A DNA stretch of 64,000 nucleotides, from contig NZ_VTSR01000021.1 in assembly GCF_008329715.1 (NCBI RefSeq), positions 94,420-158,419 of the forward strand. The letters are read 5' to 3'. Within the stretch, counting starts at the first letter, position 1, and every line of letters starts with the position of its first letter. Of the stretch, positions 1 through 9,701 are shown piece by piece. The notes below the pieces were generated by a model. That model searched no databases, had not been told where the DNA came from, and saw only the letters and a list, made by a program, of their open reading frames with translations. This DNA is from Gimesia chilikensis (GTDB lineage Bacteria > Planctomycetota > Planctomycetia > Planctomycetales > Planctomycetaceae). Made by a program: the position numbers and the translations under genes.

Positions 1-763
1 TCTGACTGACACCAACGCCGGCCCCAGCGGTTTCACTCGTTCTTCACGGGTGAACCAGAGTCGCCAGGATCGTCGTGAACGGCTCCTGACAAAGATGCGA
101 GCCGATTACCGTCAGAAGAGCATTGGCGGACAGACGATTCAGGACTACGACCAATCTGTGGCGGAAGCACTTCGCCTGTCCGGTCCTGAATTCATGAAGG
201 TCTTCCAGCTGGACAACGAAAAGAGCGACCTGCGGAATTCGTACGGCGGCGAATTCGGTCAGCGGTGTCTGCTCTCGCGTCGTCTGATTCAGTCCGGCGT
301 GCGTTTCATCGAAGTCTCTCACAACTTGAACTTTGTTAACGGGACCGGCTGGGATACACACAACGACGGGCAGTTGAATCAGCATCTGCTGATCAAGGAA
401 CTCGATTCCGCACTGTCAGCTTTGGTGCTGGACCTCGAACAGCACAAGCTGCTCGACAAAACCCTGATTGTCGTGGCTTCCGAGTTCGGTCGTCCGGCCC
501 GCTTCGATTCGGGCGGAGGACGCGGTCACCAGTCGAAAGCTTTCAGTGTTGTGCTGGCCGGCGGTGGTCTGAAGAACGGGATGACCATTGGTGAAACCAA
601 CGAACTGGGCGAAGAAATCGTGTCCCGCCCGGTCTCCGTACCCGATCTGCACGCGACAATTTATGCCAGCCTGGGCATTGATCCTACTGAAGAACTCTAC
701 GCAGGCGACCGTCCGGTGCCGATCACCGACATGGGCGATCCTGTACGCGAGCTGTTCGGCTAA
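1..763 (+). CDS. DUF1501 family protein, C-terminal part (cut by window edge)
   Basis: The reading frame is open to the left edge, so the N-terminus lies outside the window; the visible part is about 253 residues ending at TAA 761-763. The sequence has the hallmarks of DUF1501, a planctomycete-abundant family of exported proteins with an alkaline-phosphatase/sulfatase-like fold. Visible landmarks are a GWDTHND segment, a VVASEFGR segment and the GGGRGHQ segment, positions where metal-ligating Asp/His residues occur in related folds. In planctomycetes these genes usually sit beside a DUF1549/DUF1553 cytochrome-like gene, which would lie to the left here but cannot be seen. Substrate and activity are unknown. 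A hairpin terminator follows directly. Confidence 0.85.
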   Translation, partial: LTDTNAGPSGFTRSSRVNQSRQDRRERLLTKMRADYRQKSIGGQTIQDYDQSVAEALRLSGPEFMKVFQLDNEKSDLRNSYGGEFGQRCLLSRRLIQSGVRFIEVSHNLNFVNGTGWDTHNDGQLNQHLLIKELDSALSALVLDLEQHKLLDKTLIVVASEFGRPARFDSGGGRGHQSKAFSVVLAGGGLKNGMTIGETNELGEEIVSRPVSVPDLHATIYASLGIDPTEELYAGDRPVPITDMGDPVRELFG

Positions 764-790
764 GCGTCAGCTGGCTTGAAAACAGTAACA

Positions 791-828
791 GCGAGTTGTC
801 ACCCAAGGGATGGCAACTCGCTTTTTTT
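791..828 (+). terminator. Rho-independent terminator after the DUF1501 gene
   Basis: A perfect 8-bp stem, GCGAGTTG (791-798) with CAACTCGC (814-821), is followed at once by seven T (822-828). It lies 28 bases after the DUF1501 stop and separates it from the next gene. Confidence 0.85.
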
Positions 829-936
829 GCGCCGGTGTACAGGAAACTCATTTGAGACAGACTGGAATTCAGGAAGTAGAAGTGTATCCTTGGGGCAGGA
901 GCATTTACCGCTGGAATTCCATAGAAGGTCTGTTGC

Positions 937-3900
937 ATGTCTACCCGGCCCACTCACCATTACCTGATCGTCGTGGCTGTGATTCTGTTTATCGGAATCC
1001 TGGCACTGTTTCTGACCCTCCAGCCGGGAGGTGGTCCGGTGGGGAGTGGACCGATTTCATACGACGAAGCGCAACAACTCTTGCGGCTTAAAAATGAGGG
1101 AATCGCTTATCTGGAAAACGAGCGTTACGCCGAGAGTGATCCACTGCTGGAGCGGTTAACCGAAGAACTGCCTGGCGATGTGATCGGCTTTCAGAATCTA
1201 ACGATCTGTCGGTTGTTGCAACTGACTCCCGAAAAACTGGTCGATCACCAGTCGGGGAAACAACTGGCTGACCAGGCGCAAGCGACGGTAGCACAGTTGA
1301 TCAAGATTGCTCCTGAATCGAGTGCCAGCTATGTGCTTTCAGCCCGCATTCAACTGGCGCTGGGAAATGAGCCCAAGGCGGAAGAGGCATTGCAACAGGC
1401 ACTGGAAAAAAGTCCCGAGTCTGCAGCGATCTGGTTCGAGTTATCCCAGTTACAGAAACAGAACGTGAAGCCCGAGCAACAGGCGCTGGCGAATGCGTCT
1501 TTGAAGCGTGCATGGGAACTGCAGCCGGACAACCTGTTTCTGGCGATCGATTATCTGCAGGTCGCCGCTGTGGAAAAGTCGGAGCAGACGAAAGCCGTCT
1601 TCGAACAGGTCAAGCAGCTGGCTGCGCCACTGGCGGAAAGTGTGAAAGATCATACCCGGCTAGATTTGAATGAAGTCATCAAGGCGTCTCTGCAGGCGAT
1701 CACAGACGGGAAGTGGAATCTCGTCACCCGAAATGCCCGCGTGCTCAGAAATGTGTTAATCGCTGAGGATCTGGTCAAAAGCGATCGCCGTCGGGTTGAA
1801 CAGAATCCGCTTGAGTTTGTGATCCCCGATTTTCCGCCTGCTTTTTATGCGGCCGTCGAGTGGCCTGCACAGGAGAAACCGCTGTCGGTGAAGTTTGCCG
1901 AACCCCGGGCGATTGAGTTCAATGAAGACGTGTCGGCTGACATCAGGGATCTCAAGATCGCGGATTTCGACCTCGATGGTAAACCTGATCTGATTCTACT
2001 GACGGCGGAGCGGGTGCAGGTATTTCAGCAGGGAGAGGACGGCCGCTGGGCAGTGATGACCTCTGCAGCAACGGAGGGAGACTTCCGTGAAATTCATGCC
2101 GTCGATCTGGATGGGGATGTGCAGCAGCTCGCTCCATCGCCGGCTGGTGAGAACAAAGAGGATCCTCAGACAATCGCTGCTATCTCTCCAGCCCGGGATG
2201 CTGATCTGGATCTGGTGCTGGCAGGGAAAGCCGGGATTCGCGTCCTGGAAAATCAGGTAGATGATAAACAAGGAATACGAAAACTGGTTCACCGACCGCA
2301 GGCCGATTCCCTGGATACATTGTCCGATGTGTTGACGGTGAATTTTTCTGACCTGGATCACGATGGCGATCTGGACCTGGCTGCTTCGACCGGGAAGGGG
2401 GTTTCGCTCTGGTCGAATCGGGGGAATCTGTCGTTTCAGGATGTCAGTGCCAATTCCCAGCTGCCGCCCGCGGATCTGGCGGCGACTTCGATTGTACGCG
2501 TGGACTGGGACCGCGATGTCGATCTGGATCTGATTCTCTGCAGCAGAACGACCCGGCAGGCAGGGTACCTCGAAAACCTGCGACATGGTCGCTTTCGCTG
2601 GCGTACGTTTTCCAAAGTTGAATCAGAGAACGGCTCTACGGCCAATCAGTTTGAAGAGTGTGTACTCACCGACTATGACCGGAACGGTTCCTGGGATCTG
2701 GTGGGCGTACAGCGTCAGGCTCTGGTGCTCGCGGGAACCCGGTTGCTGGGGGCAGGAGAAGTGCACGTTGATTCGGTGCAGCAGATCCAGGCGACGAAAC
2801 TGGCTGATATTCAGGACACCCTATTACAGGCAGGAGATTTGAACAATGATGGCGTGCTGGATGTGCTGGCATCAGGCGGGAACGGCTTGCAGTTGTTGTT
2901 AGGCACGGCCGAACATCGAACCGAACAGACCGCTTATGTGACTGACGAAGAGGTCACCAGTGGGAATCCGATCCAACTGTTCCGCGTCGCGGACCTGAAC
3001 CGGGATGGCAGCCTGGATGTGATTACGGTTGAAGCAGGGAAAGTGATGTTCCTGCAGAATCAGGGGAACGATAATCACTGGATCGATGTCTCACTCCGCG
3101 CGGAGCAGGTCAAAGGGGAAGTGAAGTCCGCCAGTGGTCGCGTTAATCATTACGGCGTGGGCAGCCTGGTGGAACTCCGCAGCGGTGCGATTTATCAGCC
3201 GCAGATTGTGGCGGGACAGTCAACGCATTTCGGACTGGGGAAACAGACGGTCGCGGAGGCGATTCGTGTGTTGTGGACGAATGGGATTCCGGTCAACATT
3301 ATCAATGCGAAAACCGATCAGCGGATTTACGAGAAGCAGACACTGATGGGGTCCTGCCCCTATCTTTATACCTGGGACGGAGAGCAGTTCACATTTTATA
3401 CAGATCTGTTGTGGGCGGCGCCGATCGGGCTCCAGTTCGGAAAAGGGATTGTGGCTCCGAGTCGTGACTGGGAATTTCTCAAGATTGACGGCGACCGACT
3501 CCGGGAGAAAGAGGGTTACTATGAACTGCGGATTACGGAAGAGCTCTGGGAGGCGGGTTACTTCGACCTGGTTGAACTAAAGGCCGTCGATCATCCGGCA
3601 GAGGTGGAGATCTTTTCTAATGAAAAGGTGGGGCCACCCGATCTGGCTGCATTCAAGATTCATATGGCGCGCGAAACACAAACGCCGGTCGGGGCCGTCA
3701 ATCATCGCGGACGGGATGTCCTGCCGGAGATACGAGACGTAGATGACATGTATGCGAAGACGTTCGACGAAAAGCACCGCCAGGGTTTAACCGAGGAGCA
3801 TACACTCGAACTGGATTTGAATAACGCGGCGGTGAAGCAAGCGAAAACGCCACGCATCAAGCTGTTCCTGACAGGCTGGCTCTATCCGACGGACACGGGG

Positions 3901-4644
3901 ATTAACCTGGCGCTCGATGAGAATCCTGCGCTGCCCTCACCACGACCTCCTTCACTGGCAGTGCCTGATAACAGCGGTGGCTGGAAAACGATCCAGCCGT
4001 TTATGGGTTTTCCGGGAGGCAAGACAAAAACGATTGTTGTGGACCTGGCAGACCAGTTTCTGATGGATGACTATCGCGTGCGGATTGAAACTAACATGGA
4101 ATTCTACTGGGATCAGATCTTTTTCACGGTCGACGAGAGTCCGGCTGAGTTCATGACACACGTCTGTCCCCTCGAAACTGCGGACTTACAGCACCGTGGT
4201 TTTTCAACGCCGATCATCCACCCGGGGAATGGACCGGAGCGGTACGATTATCAGAAGCTCACTGAGCAGATTCAGTGGCCGCCGATGCAGGGGGGCTTTA
4301 CCCGTTATGGGGATGTGAAACCGCTTGTAGAAAAAGCTGACAATCGGCTGGTGATTCTCGGTGCCGGGGATGAGATGCGGCTGCGATTTCGCGTTCCCGC
4401 TGGTCCCCCGCGTCCGGGCTGGAAACGGGATTTCATTCTGCATAATGTGGGTTGGGACAAGGATGCGAACCTGCATACGATTCTGGGCCAAGCAGTGGAA
4501 CCGCTGCCGTTCCGGCAGATGCGCAGCTATCCATATCCGATCGAGGAATATCCGGAGGGATCTGTACTCAAGTCTGATCGGGAGCAGTACCATACCCGTC
4601 GGCAGGACAGTGCCGCTTTCTGGAAACACTTGTCCCGTCCCTGA
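937..4644 (+). CDS. Large TPR + FG-GAP/VCBS + ASPIC/UnbV protein
   Basis: A 1235-residue protein anchored by one N-terminal hydrophobic segment (about residues 8-29) and otherwise predicted outside the cytoplasm. Residues about 40-230 are helical TPR-like repeats. Residues about 320-700 carry repeated D-x-D-x-D-G blades (for example DLDGKPDLI, DLDHDGDLDLA, DLNNDGVLDVL, DLNRDGSLDVI), the calcium-binding pattern of FG-GAP/VCBS propellers. Residues about 730-795 match ASPIC/UnbV (YGVGSLVELRSG, FGLGKQT, VLWTNG). The last 440 residues, starting near SCPYLYTWDGEQF, contain no domain I recognise. An AGAAGG motif lies 9 bases before the ATG. This is the CRTAC1-like class common in planctomycetes; its ligand is unknown. 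The same TPR and UnbV modules occur as two separate overlapping genes at 20645-23823. Confidence 0.85.
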   Translation: MSTRPTHHYLIVVAVILFIGILALFLTLQPGGGPVGSGPISYDEAQQLLRLKNEGIAYLENERYAESDPLLERLTEELPGDVIGFQNLTICRLLQLTPEKLVDHQSGKQLADQAQATVAQLIKIAPESSASYVLSARIQLALGNEPKAEEALQQALEKSPESAAIWFELSQLQKQNVKPEQQALANASLKRAWELQPDNLFLAIDYLQVAAVEKSEQTKAVFEQVKQLAAPLAESVKDHTRLDLNEVIKASLQAITDGKWNLVTRNARVLRNVLIAEDLVKSDRRRVEQNPLEFVIPDFPPAFYAAVEWPAQEKPLSVKFAEPRAIEFNEDVSADIRDLKIADFDLDGKPDLILLTAERVQVFQQGEDGRWAVMTSAATEGDFREIHAVDLDGDVQQLAPSPAGENKEDPQTIAAISPARDADLDLVLAGKAGIRVLENQVDDKQGIRKLVHRPQADSLDTLSDVLTVNFSDLDHDGDLDLAASTGKGVSLWSNRGNLSFQDVSANSQLPPADLAATSIVRVDWDRDVDLDLILCSRTTRQAGYLENLRHGRFRWRTFSKVESENGSTANQFEECVLTDYDRNGSWDLVGVQRQALVLAGTRLLGAGEVHVDSVQQIQATKLADIQDTLLQAGDLNNDGVLDVLASGGNGLQLLLGTAEHRTEQTAYVTDEEVTSGNPIQLFRVADLNRDGSLDVITVEAGKVMFLQNQGNDNHWIDVSLRAEQVKGEVKSASGRVNHYGVGSLVELRSGAIYQPQIVAGQSTHFGLGKQTVAEAIRVLWTNGIPVNIINAKTDQRIYEKQTLMGSCPYLYTWDGEQFTFYTDLLWAAPIGLQFGKGIVAPSRDWEFLKIDGDRLREKEGYYELRITEELWEAGYFDLVELKAVDHPAEVEIFSNEKVGPPDLAAFKIHMARETQTPVGAVNHRGRDVLPEIRDVDDMYAKTFDEKHRQGLTEEHTLELDLNNAAVKQAKTPRIKLFLTGWLYPTDTGINLALDENPALPSPRPPSLAVPDNSGGWKTIQPFMGFPGGKTKTIVVDLADQFLMDDYRVRIETNMEFYWDQIFFTVDESPAEFMTHVCPLETADLQHRGFSTPIIHPGNGPERYDYQKLTEQIQWPPMQGGFTRYGDVKPLVEKADNRLVILGAGDEMRLRFRVPAGPPRPGWKRDFILHNVGWDKDANLHTILGQAVEPLPFRQMRSYPYPIEEYPEGSVLKSDREQYHTRRQDSAAFWKHLSRP

Positions 4645-4727
4645 TGTTTTCAGAAGTGCAATTGCCCGCGGCCTGCGGTAAGATACGAACTGAACTTCAT
4701 TTTTATTCAAGCAGGTATTGATTCACG

Positions 4728-5564
4728 ATGCAGATTTTCGTTCAGACGTTTTCCTTACTACTGCTGTTGCTGGTATCAACTCACGCTGGTCTCGCAGCAG
4801 AGATGTCATATCCACTCTCCGTTGTCGCAGCTGAGAAAGGTCCCGTTTATGTCGCGGATCGCAAGCTGCCTGGAATCTGGAGTGTCCAGGATGGGAAAGT
4901 CAGCGAGTTTTACAAAGGCTCCAAGGTGTTCCGGACGCCGCTGAATGCGGTGCGGTGCGTGACCCTGGATGACCAGGGACGTGTGCTGGCCGGCGATTCC
5001 TCGACGCGCGAAGTCTACCGGTTTGCTAAAGCCGGCGCAAAACCCGAAGCCCTGACCAAAGGGGGGATTGGTATCCCGATGGATGTGGTGGTGACCAAAG
5101 CCGGCGACCTGCTGGTCTCCGACCTGGAACTGCATCGAATCTGGAAGGTGCCCGCAGCAGGTGGTAAGCCGACGCTGTTTGCGGAAGTGAGTGCACCGCG
5201 AGGCCTGGCTCTGGATCAGGAAGAGAACCTGTGGGTTGTTTCAGGAACAGCAGACCAGTTGCTGAAAGTGACTCCGGATGGGAAAGTCAGCGTCGTCGTG
5301 AAAGGGCGCCCGTTCAATTTTCCTCACGATGTCGTCGTTCTGAATGATGGCAGTGCCGTTGTCAGCGATGGTTATGAAAAGGCACTCTGGAAAGTGACGC
5401 CCGATGGCAAGACTGAAAAATGGGTCTCCGGTGAACCATTCAAAAATCCAGTCGGGATTGCGGTGCAGGGGAAGAATATTCTGGTCGCTGACCCGCATGC
5501 CAAAACCGTATTCTCTGTGGATCCTGAGAAGCAGGTAACAGATCTGGTGAAGAAACAGGACTAA
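4728..5564 (+). CDS. Secreted SMP-30/NHL-type beta-propeller protein
   Basis: 278 residues with a clear signal peptide (hydrophobic residues about 6-22, cleavage near AGLAA). The mature part is a series of about 40-residue blades with recurring patterns such as VTKAGDLLVSDLELHRIWKV, LDQEENLWVVSG and VTPDGKVSVV, typical of six-bladed SMP-30/gluconolactonase or NHL propellers. No catalytic set can be assigned with confidence, so it may be a binding protein or a lactonase. It converges with the next gene, the two stop codons being two bases apart inside a 6-bp hairpin (5564-5582). Confidence 0.75.
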   Translation: MQIFVQTFSLLLLLLVSTHAGLAAEMSYPLSVVAAEKGPVYVADRKLPGIWSVQDGKVSEFYKGSKVFRTPLNAVRCVTLDDQGRVLAGDSSTREVYRFAKAGAKPEALTKGGIGIPMDVVVTKAGDLLVSDLELHRIWKVPAAGGKPTLFAEVSAPRGLALDQEENLWVVSGTADQLLKVTPDGKVSVVVKGRPFNFPHDVVVLNDGSAVVSDGYEKALWKVTPDGKTEKWVSGEPFKNPVGIAVQGKNILVADPHAKTVFSVDPEKQVTDLVKKQD

Positions 5565-5582
5565 GCTCACTCTGATTGAGCT
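5564..5582. terminator. Small hairpin across two convergent stop codons
   Basis: AGCTCA (5564-5569) pairs with TGAGCT (5577-5582) around a 7-base loop, covering the ends of two convergent genes. There is no T tract on either side, so a role in transcript ending is only possible. Confidence 0.3.
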
Positions 5583-7090
5583 GACCTGGATCCTTTGTTC
5601 CACCAGATGGAAAACCATTCGCCCTGATCAACCTTGTCTGCTTCGCGGGCTTCGAAGTTACCCACGGCCAGGTCGGGCTTGCCATCGCCGTCAAAATCGC
5701 CTGCGGTAATCACAGGGTGCTGTCCCCGGGAATAGTCGAGCGGGTGAGACACAAACTGACCCGGTTTCGTCTGTTCGTACCAGACGACTGTGTTGCGACG
5801 CTCGTCGTAGTTCCAGGTCATGGTACAGGCGGCCAGATCGATGTCGCCGTCCTGGTCAAAGTCGCCATGGGTGACGCAATACGCGCCTGTGAGTGGGGCG
5901 AGATGATGTGGCTTGAACGGGAAGCGTCCCTGGTTTTCCAGCCATTGCACGGAGTGACTGGGACGCAGTTCGAAGCTGTCCATCGTGTCGCCATTGGTAT
6001 AGAGCAGATCCAGATCTCCATCCTGATCGAGGTCCACCAGGTCGATGCACGATGAGCCGTAGGCGGGGTCCGGGGCCTGGAAGATGGTCTCGGTACGAAA
6101 CTCGCCATGTCCCTGGTTGAGAAATGCGACGATGGTTTCATGTTCCTGCGAGAAGAGGGCGACAAAGTCGGGCAGGCCGTCCTGGTTCCAGTCGGTGATC
6201 AGCACATGGCTGGCGCCGTGGCGGGGATCGAGTACCTGTAACCGATATTTCAGATCGTCTGTTGCTGGTGAGATATTTTCCAGGTAGAGCAGACGCCCGG
6301 TTTTGTGCCAGCCGAACTCGGCGACAATCAGATCAAGATCTCCGTCGGCATCGAAGTCGGCTGCTTTGGCGTCGGCAACCCGTCCCAGTCCTGCCTGGAG
6401 TGTCTGTTGTCGATAACTGTCTGATTGCGGATCGAAGAGCAGGGCTTCGACGGAGCCCCGGTCGTGGTCTTCCGGCCCGAAACTGCCCAGGTCGGCGATG
6501 AGGTAATCGTCGTGCTGGTCTCCGTTGAGATCGATGCGTTCAATGTGAGCCGGATGATGCAGTCTGGCCAGCGGTTCGAATTTGGGTTGACTGTCTGAAA
6601 AGCGAATGCGGCCGACACGTCCGGAACCCAGATCGGTGAGCAGCAGTTCGTGAGGTGTCTTGCCAGCGACCCAGTTGAGGTTCGAAACGCCGGGCAGGGG
6701 ATCGCCATCGAGACGGGGAAAGGGCTGCCGCTGAAAATCAACCGGGCTGGAAGGGATGTTCTCAATTTGTGAAGGCAGCTCATGTTGTTCGGGAGCCTGC
6801 GACTCAAAGTAACGGATGACTTCGGGCATGGGGGGGACGCGCAAGCTCTGATCGGGGGACTGTTCGTAGTGCGCGTATTCACGGGGAATCTGCATCCGCC
6901 AGGCAGCTTTGGTCAGCACACCCGGATCGGGACAGGCATGACAGTGGCCACAGAAATTTTGGATTTCCGTTTCAAATTCCGTGTGCCGTGTCTCTGTCGT
7001 GAAGGTGTCCTCGGGAGGCGAGGACGATTCCTGTTTCCCGCACGCTATGAGCAGTGCGAGAAACAGAAAACAACAGCTGCGGGTCGGCAT
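5567..7090 (-). CDS. FG-GAP repeat lipoprotein with an N-terminal CxxCH heme motif
   Basis: 507 residues. The N-terminus is a lipoprotein signal with lipobox LIAC (Cys17). A cytochrome-c heme-attachment motif, CGHCH, is at residues 47-51, with Met66 or Met88 (in VPPM) as possible sixth ligands. The rest holds FG-GAP/VCBS blades: DLNGDQHDDYLIADLG, DFDADGDLDLIVAEFG, DWNQDGLPDF, DLDQDGDLDLLY, DFDQDGDIDLAA, DFDGDGKPDLAVGNF. So a small c-type heme segment is joined to a calcium-binding propeller, presumably on the outer face of a membrane. Its start codon overlaps the stop of the upstream SGNH gene (TAATG), so the two are probably translationally coupled. Planctomycetes often fuse heme motifs to other exported domains; the electron partner is unknown. 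Confidence 0.8.
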   Translation of the reverse strand: MPTRSCCFLFLALLIACGKQESSSPPEDTFTTETRHTEFETEIQNFCGHCHACPDPGVLTKAAWRMQIPREYAHYEQSPDQSLRVPPMPEVIRYFESQAPEQHELPSQIENIPSSPVDFQRQPFPRLDGDPLPGVSNLNWVAGKTPHELLLTDLGSGRVGRIRFSDSQPKFEPLARLHHPAHIERIDLNGDQHDDYLIADLGSFGPEDHDRGSVEALLFDPQSDSYRQQTLQAGLGRVADAKAADFDADGDLDLIVAEFGWHKTGRLLYLENISPATDDLKYRLQVLDPRHGASHVLITDWNQDGLPDFVALFSQEHETIVAFLNQGHGEFRTETIFQAPDPAYGSSCIDLVDLDQDGDLDLLYTNGDTMDSFELRPSHSVQWLENQGRFPFKPHHLAPLTGAYCVTHGDFDQDGDIDLAACTMTWNYDERRNTVVWYEQTKPGQFVSHPLDYSRGQHPVITAGDFDGDGKPDLAVGNFEAREADKVDQGEWFSIWWNKGSRSAQSE

Positions 7091-8247
7091 TACTGTGCCT
7101 GCTCCTGCTGTTCCAGAATCGGTCGCAGTGCTTCTTCAAAAGCGTCGGCCTGACGGAAGAAGCCCAGGTCGGTGGGGTGAGAGCTGTCGACGGTACCTTC
7201 AAAATCATCGCCGAGCAGATTGTCCCCTTCCAGATAATAGAGGTTTTTGACGCCTTCTTTTTTGAGCTGTTCGTAGCCCGCTTTGAGTGCTGCTCGACTG
7301 GTGCGGTGCCGTTCCTGACTGCTCGGTTTGAGATAAGCGTTGGTGTAGGTCCGGTCTTCGACCAGCAGGATTGGCGTTTCAGGATGCGCGGCCCGCAGCG
7401 TTTTGACGAGAGGGACCGTCTCTTTTTTGACGGTGTCAGCGGTGATATTGGGGAGGCAGTCCATGATGAAGACGCTGGCATCGAGCTCTGCTACGAGTTT
7501 AGCGACTTCCGGTTCCATGCGACCGTTCCCGGAGAAGCCGAGATTGATCACCGGCCGATCGAGACGGCGACCGAGAATCGCGGTATGCACCATTCCGGTG
7601 CGTGAGGCACAGCCTCCCTGGGTAATGGACGTTCCCCAGAAGACCAGCGGTTTATCTTTACCAGCCTCGCGGGCGGGGGCTTTCCAGAGCTGACTGGATT
7701 CGGGAATGCCAATCTCCACCGATTTGACGCCGTTATACAGGGGCAGGTAGAGCATGTATTCCCGTTTGCCGGGGATGATGCCTGTAACCAGTGTGGCGGT
7801 CGTTGTCTGCTGGGCAGGACGACCAACGCCGAGCCAGCGCCACTTACCCGATTCGGTTTTCACATAGAGGTCCAGTCCGCTGACGCCGGTGGCTGCCATG
7901 TGGTTCATGGCCAGAGAGGCGGAAGTGAGAGTCCATCTGGCTTTGATCGTGGTTGCATCAGTGACGAAGCGAACGGCCATGCCGGCGGAGTGTTTGGAGA
8001 GTGACCAGACTGGAGGACGGACGACGCCTTTGGCTTTTTGGGGCAGGCGATCGTAAAAGCTTTCCGTGTCGGTCCAGCCTTTGCCTTCCACATCCAGATT
8101 CTGGATATCAAACCAGTGGGTTTTGTCTTTTTCGTCCGTGGTGAAATCAGTTAACGGCTGATCGGCGGCCTGCAGGATCGTTGTCGATGCCAGCAGACAG
8201 ACCAGGGAAAAGACGCGCAGCCAGATGGTTCGTTGATTCACTCTCAT
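7090..8247 (-). CDS. Secreted SGNH/GDSL-type hydrolase with GxDLY N-terminal domain
   Basis: 385 residues with a signal peptide (about 1-27, ending LQAAD). Residues about 50-185 resemble the GxDLY jelly-roll domain, with the signature SGLDLYV. The catalytic SGNH domain follows: block I GTSITQGG with nucleophile Ser207, block II GFSGNGRM with the oxyanion Gly and Asn, and block V DSSHPTDLG with the Asp/His pair near the C-terminus. Family members are carbohydrate esterases or deacetylases; the substrate here is unknown but the secreted setting beside a sulfatase suggests polysaccharide use. SD-like AGGAA precedes the ATG. Its stop overlaps the start of the next gene by one base (TAATG), indicating an operon. 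Confidence 0.85.
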   Translation of the reverse strand: MRVNQRTIWLRVFSLVCLLASTTILQAADQPLTDFTTDEKDKTHWFDIQNLDVEGKGWTDTESFYDRLPQKAKGVVRPPVWSLSKHSAGMAVRFVTDATTIKARWTLTSASLAMNHMAATGVSGLDLYVKTESGKWRWLGVGRPAQQTTTATLVTGIIPGKREYMLYLPLYNGVKSVEIGIPESSQLWKAPAREAGKDKPLVFWGTSITQGGCASRTGMVHTAILGRRLDRPVINLGFSGNGRMEPEVAKLVAELDASVFIMDCLPNITADTVKKETVPLVKTLRAAHPETPILLVEDRTYTNAYLKPSSQERHRTSRAALKAGYEQLKKEGVKNLYYLEGDNLLGDDFEGTVDSSHPTDLGFFRQADAFEEALRPILEQQEQAQ

Positions 8248-8276
8248 TGCTGTTCCTGTTTATGCTCTTGGATGTG

Positions 8277-8304
8277 TAAAAGATGGTTGGTATTTCACCA
8301 TCTT
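8277..8304 (-). terminator. Possible terminator between the DUF1559 and SGNH genes
   Basis: Read on the minus strand, AAGATGGT (8304-8297) and ACCATCTT (8287-8280) form an 8-bp stem with a 9-base loop, followed by a short T run. It lies after the DUF1559 stop and before the SGNH start. The T tract is only four bases, so strength is uncertain. Confidence 0.5.
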
Positions 8305-8351
8305 AACAGGAGCCAGCGGGAAAAAGAAAGCGGGGGTCGAACGATTGCCGG

Positions 8352-9356
8352 CTAGAATTCGCCGATGACTTCGCCATTCATCCGGGTACCCAGTGCCCTC
8401 CAGATTTCCAGCGAGATGTTTTCACTGATCGTGCGGACGGAACCATCGACGAGCACTGCGTTCACAACCCCCGTATGAAAACTGCGGGAGGTGATGATCG
8501 CGTAGGTGGGGGAACCGGCGGATCCGTTCTTCCCTTCCTGCCAGGAGTTAAAATCGGCATCGTACTCGGTGCCACCGCTGGTGTAGGGGACGTAGGTGTT
8601 AGGGTTCATGGTCACGGTAAATCCGGTGTGATGTACTCGACCATCGGGCCACTCGGTGTGCCCGGTATTGGTTTTAAAGTCGGCTCCTGAAGCCACGATC
8701 GTAGCCGCTTCGGAAGCTGTGCCGGGAATGGTTGTCGTCGATGGACCGCCGTTACGGGTGTAGGGCTGCCAGCCTTTGACTTCGGCTGCGAGCAGCGTAT
8801 TACTGGTGCCGTCGGTGAAGTTAGCCATGGTCAGGCTGGCGTTCGGATAAAAGGCGCCGTTGCCACTGCTGCCATTGGTGGGATCAAACACGAACCAGGT
8901 TCCGTAGTTGAATCCGTAATTGGTGGGATAGAGTTTGGCTCTGCCGCTACCCGGATCGCGGACTTTGTCACTGTTGGGATCACTGGGGCAGGCGTAGACG
9001 GGGATTTTCAGTCCGTCAATGGCGGTCTGGTAGTCCCAGGCGACGGAGAGGTCGACGTTGTCGTAGAGGTTGCCCTGTTCGAGCATGGGGAGGATGCGAC
9101 CGTGCACGCCCCAGGAACCGTTGTTGCCTGTGGAAGTGACTGCCAGATCGACGCTGGCACCGGGAGGGAGATAGCGATAGCTGCTGACATAATTGTGGAT
9201 CGCGAGTCCCAGCTGTTTCAGGTGATTCTTGCATTGGGTGCGACGTGCGGCTTCCCGGGCCTGTTGAACGGCGGGTAAGAGAAGGGCGATCAGGATCGCG
9301 ATGATGGCGATCACCACTAGAAGTTCGATCAGGGTAAATCCACGGCGGGGACGCAT
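8352..9356 (-). CDS. DUF1559 prepilin-like secreted protein
   Basis: 334 residues. The N-terminus is a type IV prepilin-like leader: [19 protein letters not shown], with cleavage expected after Gly6 and Glu at position +5. The conserved [20 protein letters not shown] segment follows, then the DUF1559 body with the late [11 protein letters not shown] element. DUF1559 is a family greatly expanded in planctomycetes; members are thought to be pseudopilins or surface proteins exported by a type II-like machine, with no firm function. A second member of the family is at 24173-25183. A GGAAA motif lies just upstream of the ATG. It is divergent from the histidine kinase gene, with about 345 bases between. 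Confidence 0.9.
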   Translation of the reverse strand: MRPRRGFTLIELLVVIAIIAILIALLLPAVQQAREAARRTQCKNHLKQLGLAIHNYVSSYRYLPPGASVDLAVTSTGNNGSWGVHGRILPMLEQGNLYDNVDLSVAWDYQTAIDGLKIPVYACPSDPNSDKVRDPGSGRAKLYPTNYGFNYGTWFVFDPTNGSSGNGAFYPNASLTMANFTDGTSNTLLAAEVKGWQPYTRNGGPSTTTIPGTASEAATIVASGADFKTNTGHTEWPDGRVHHTGFTVTMNPNTYVPYTSGGTEYDADFNSWQEGKNGSAGSPTYAIITSRSFHTGVVNAVLVDGSVRTISENISLEIWRALGTRMNGEVIGEF

Positions 9357-9701
9357 AACGGTGTTTCCAGCTTACTTTGTACGGCGGGTAGGAAGAATCA
9401 CAATTCTATGGATGACCTGCAGGCAAAGAATATACCAAAGCCCTTTATTTTACTGAGTTTGCTGCAAGTCCAGACGTTTCAGGCTTAGTTAAATGGCCAA
9501 GACAAGATGCGGTGTCGAAGGGAGCGACATGGGGGGCGAATAAAGCGACATTGCACTGGGTGAATTCTGGCCTCTGGCGGGACCCCGGTTCCAAAAAACG
9601 AGGTTGTCAGAGTGGTTTCAAAGTATTTTATGGTCCCTGTTTCTCCTAAAATGGGAGGAAACTCTCAACTCTGATTTTACATGTGCAGGAAAGTTCCCGT
9701 T
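9357..9701. other. Intergenic region between divergent DUF1559 and kinase genes
   Basis: 345 bases without a convincing ORF. It must hold the promoters of both divergent genes. I looked for a sigma-54 element (TGGC-N8-TGC type) and saw none; no strong hairpin was seen either. Confidence 0.6.

Noticed and set aside
9357..9701. Sigma-54 promoter for the kinase/regulator pair
   Set aside because: No TGGC-N8-TGC type element was found in this gap or before the MoxR gene; the nearest look-alike (14128-14145) has wrong spacing.
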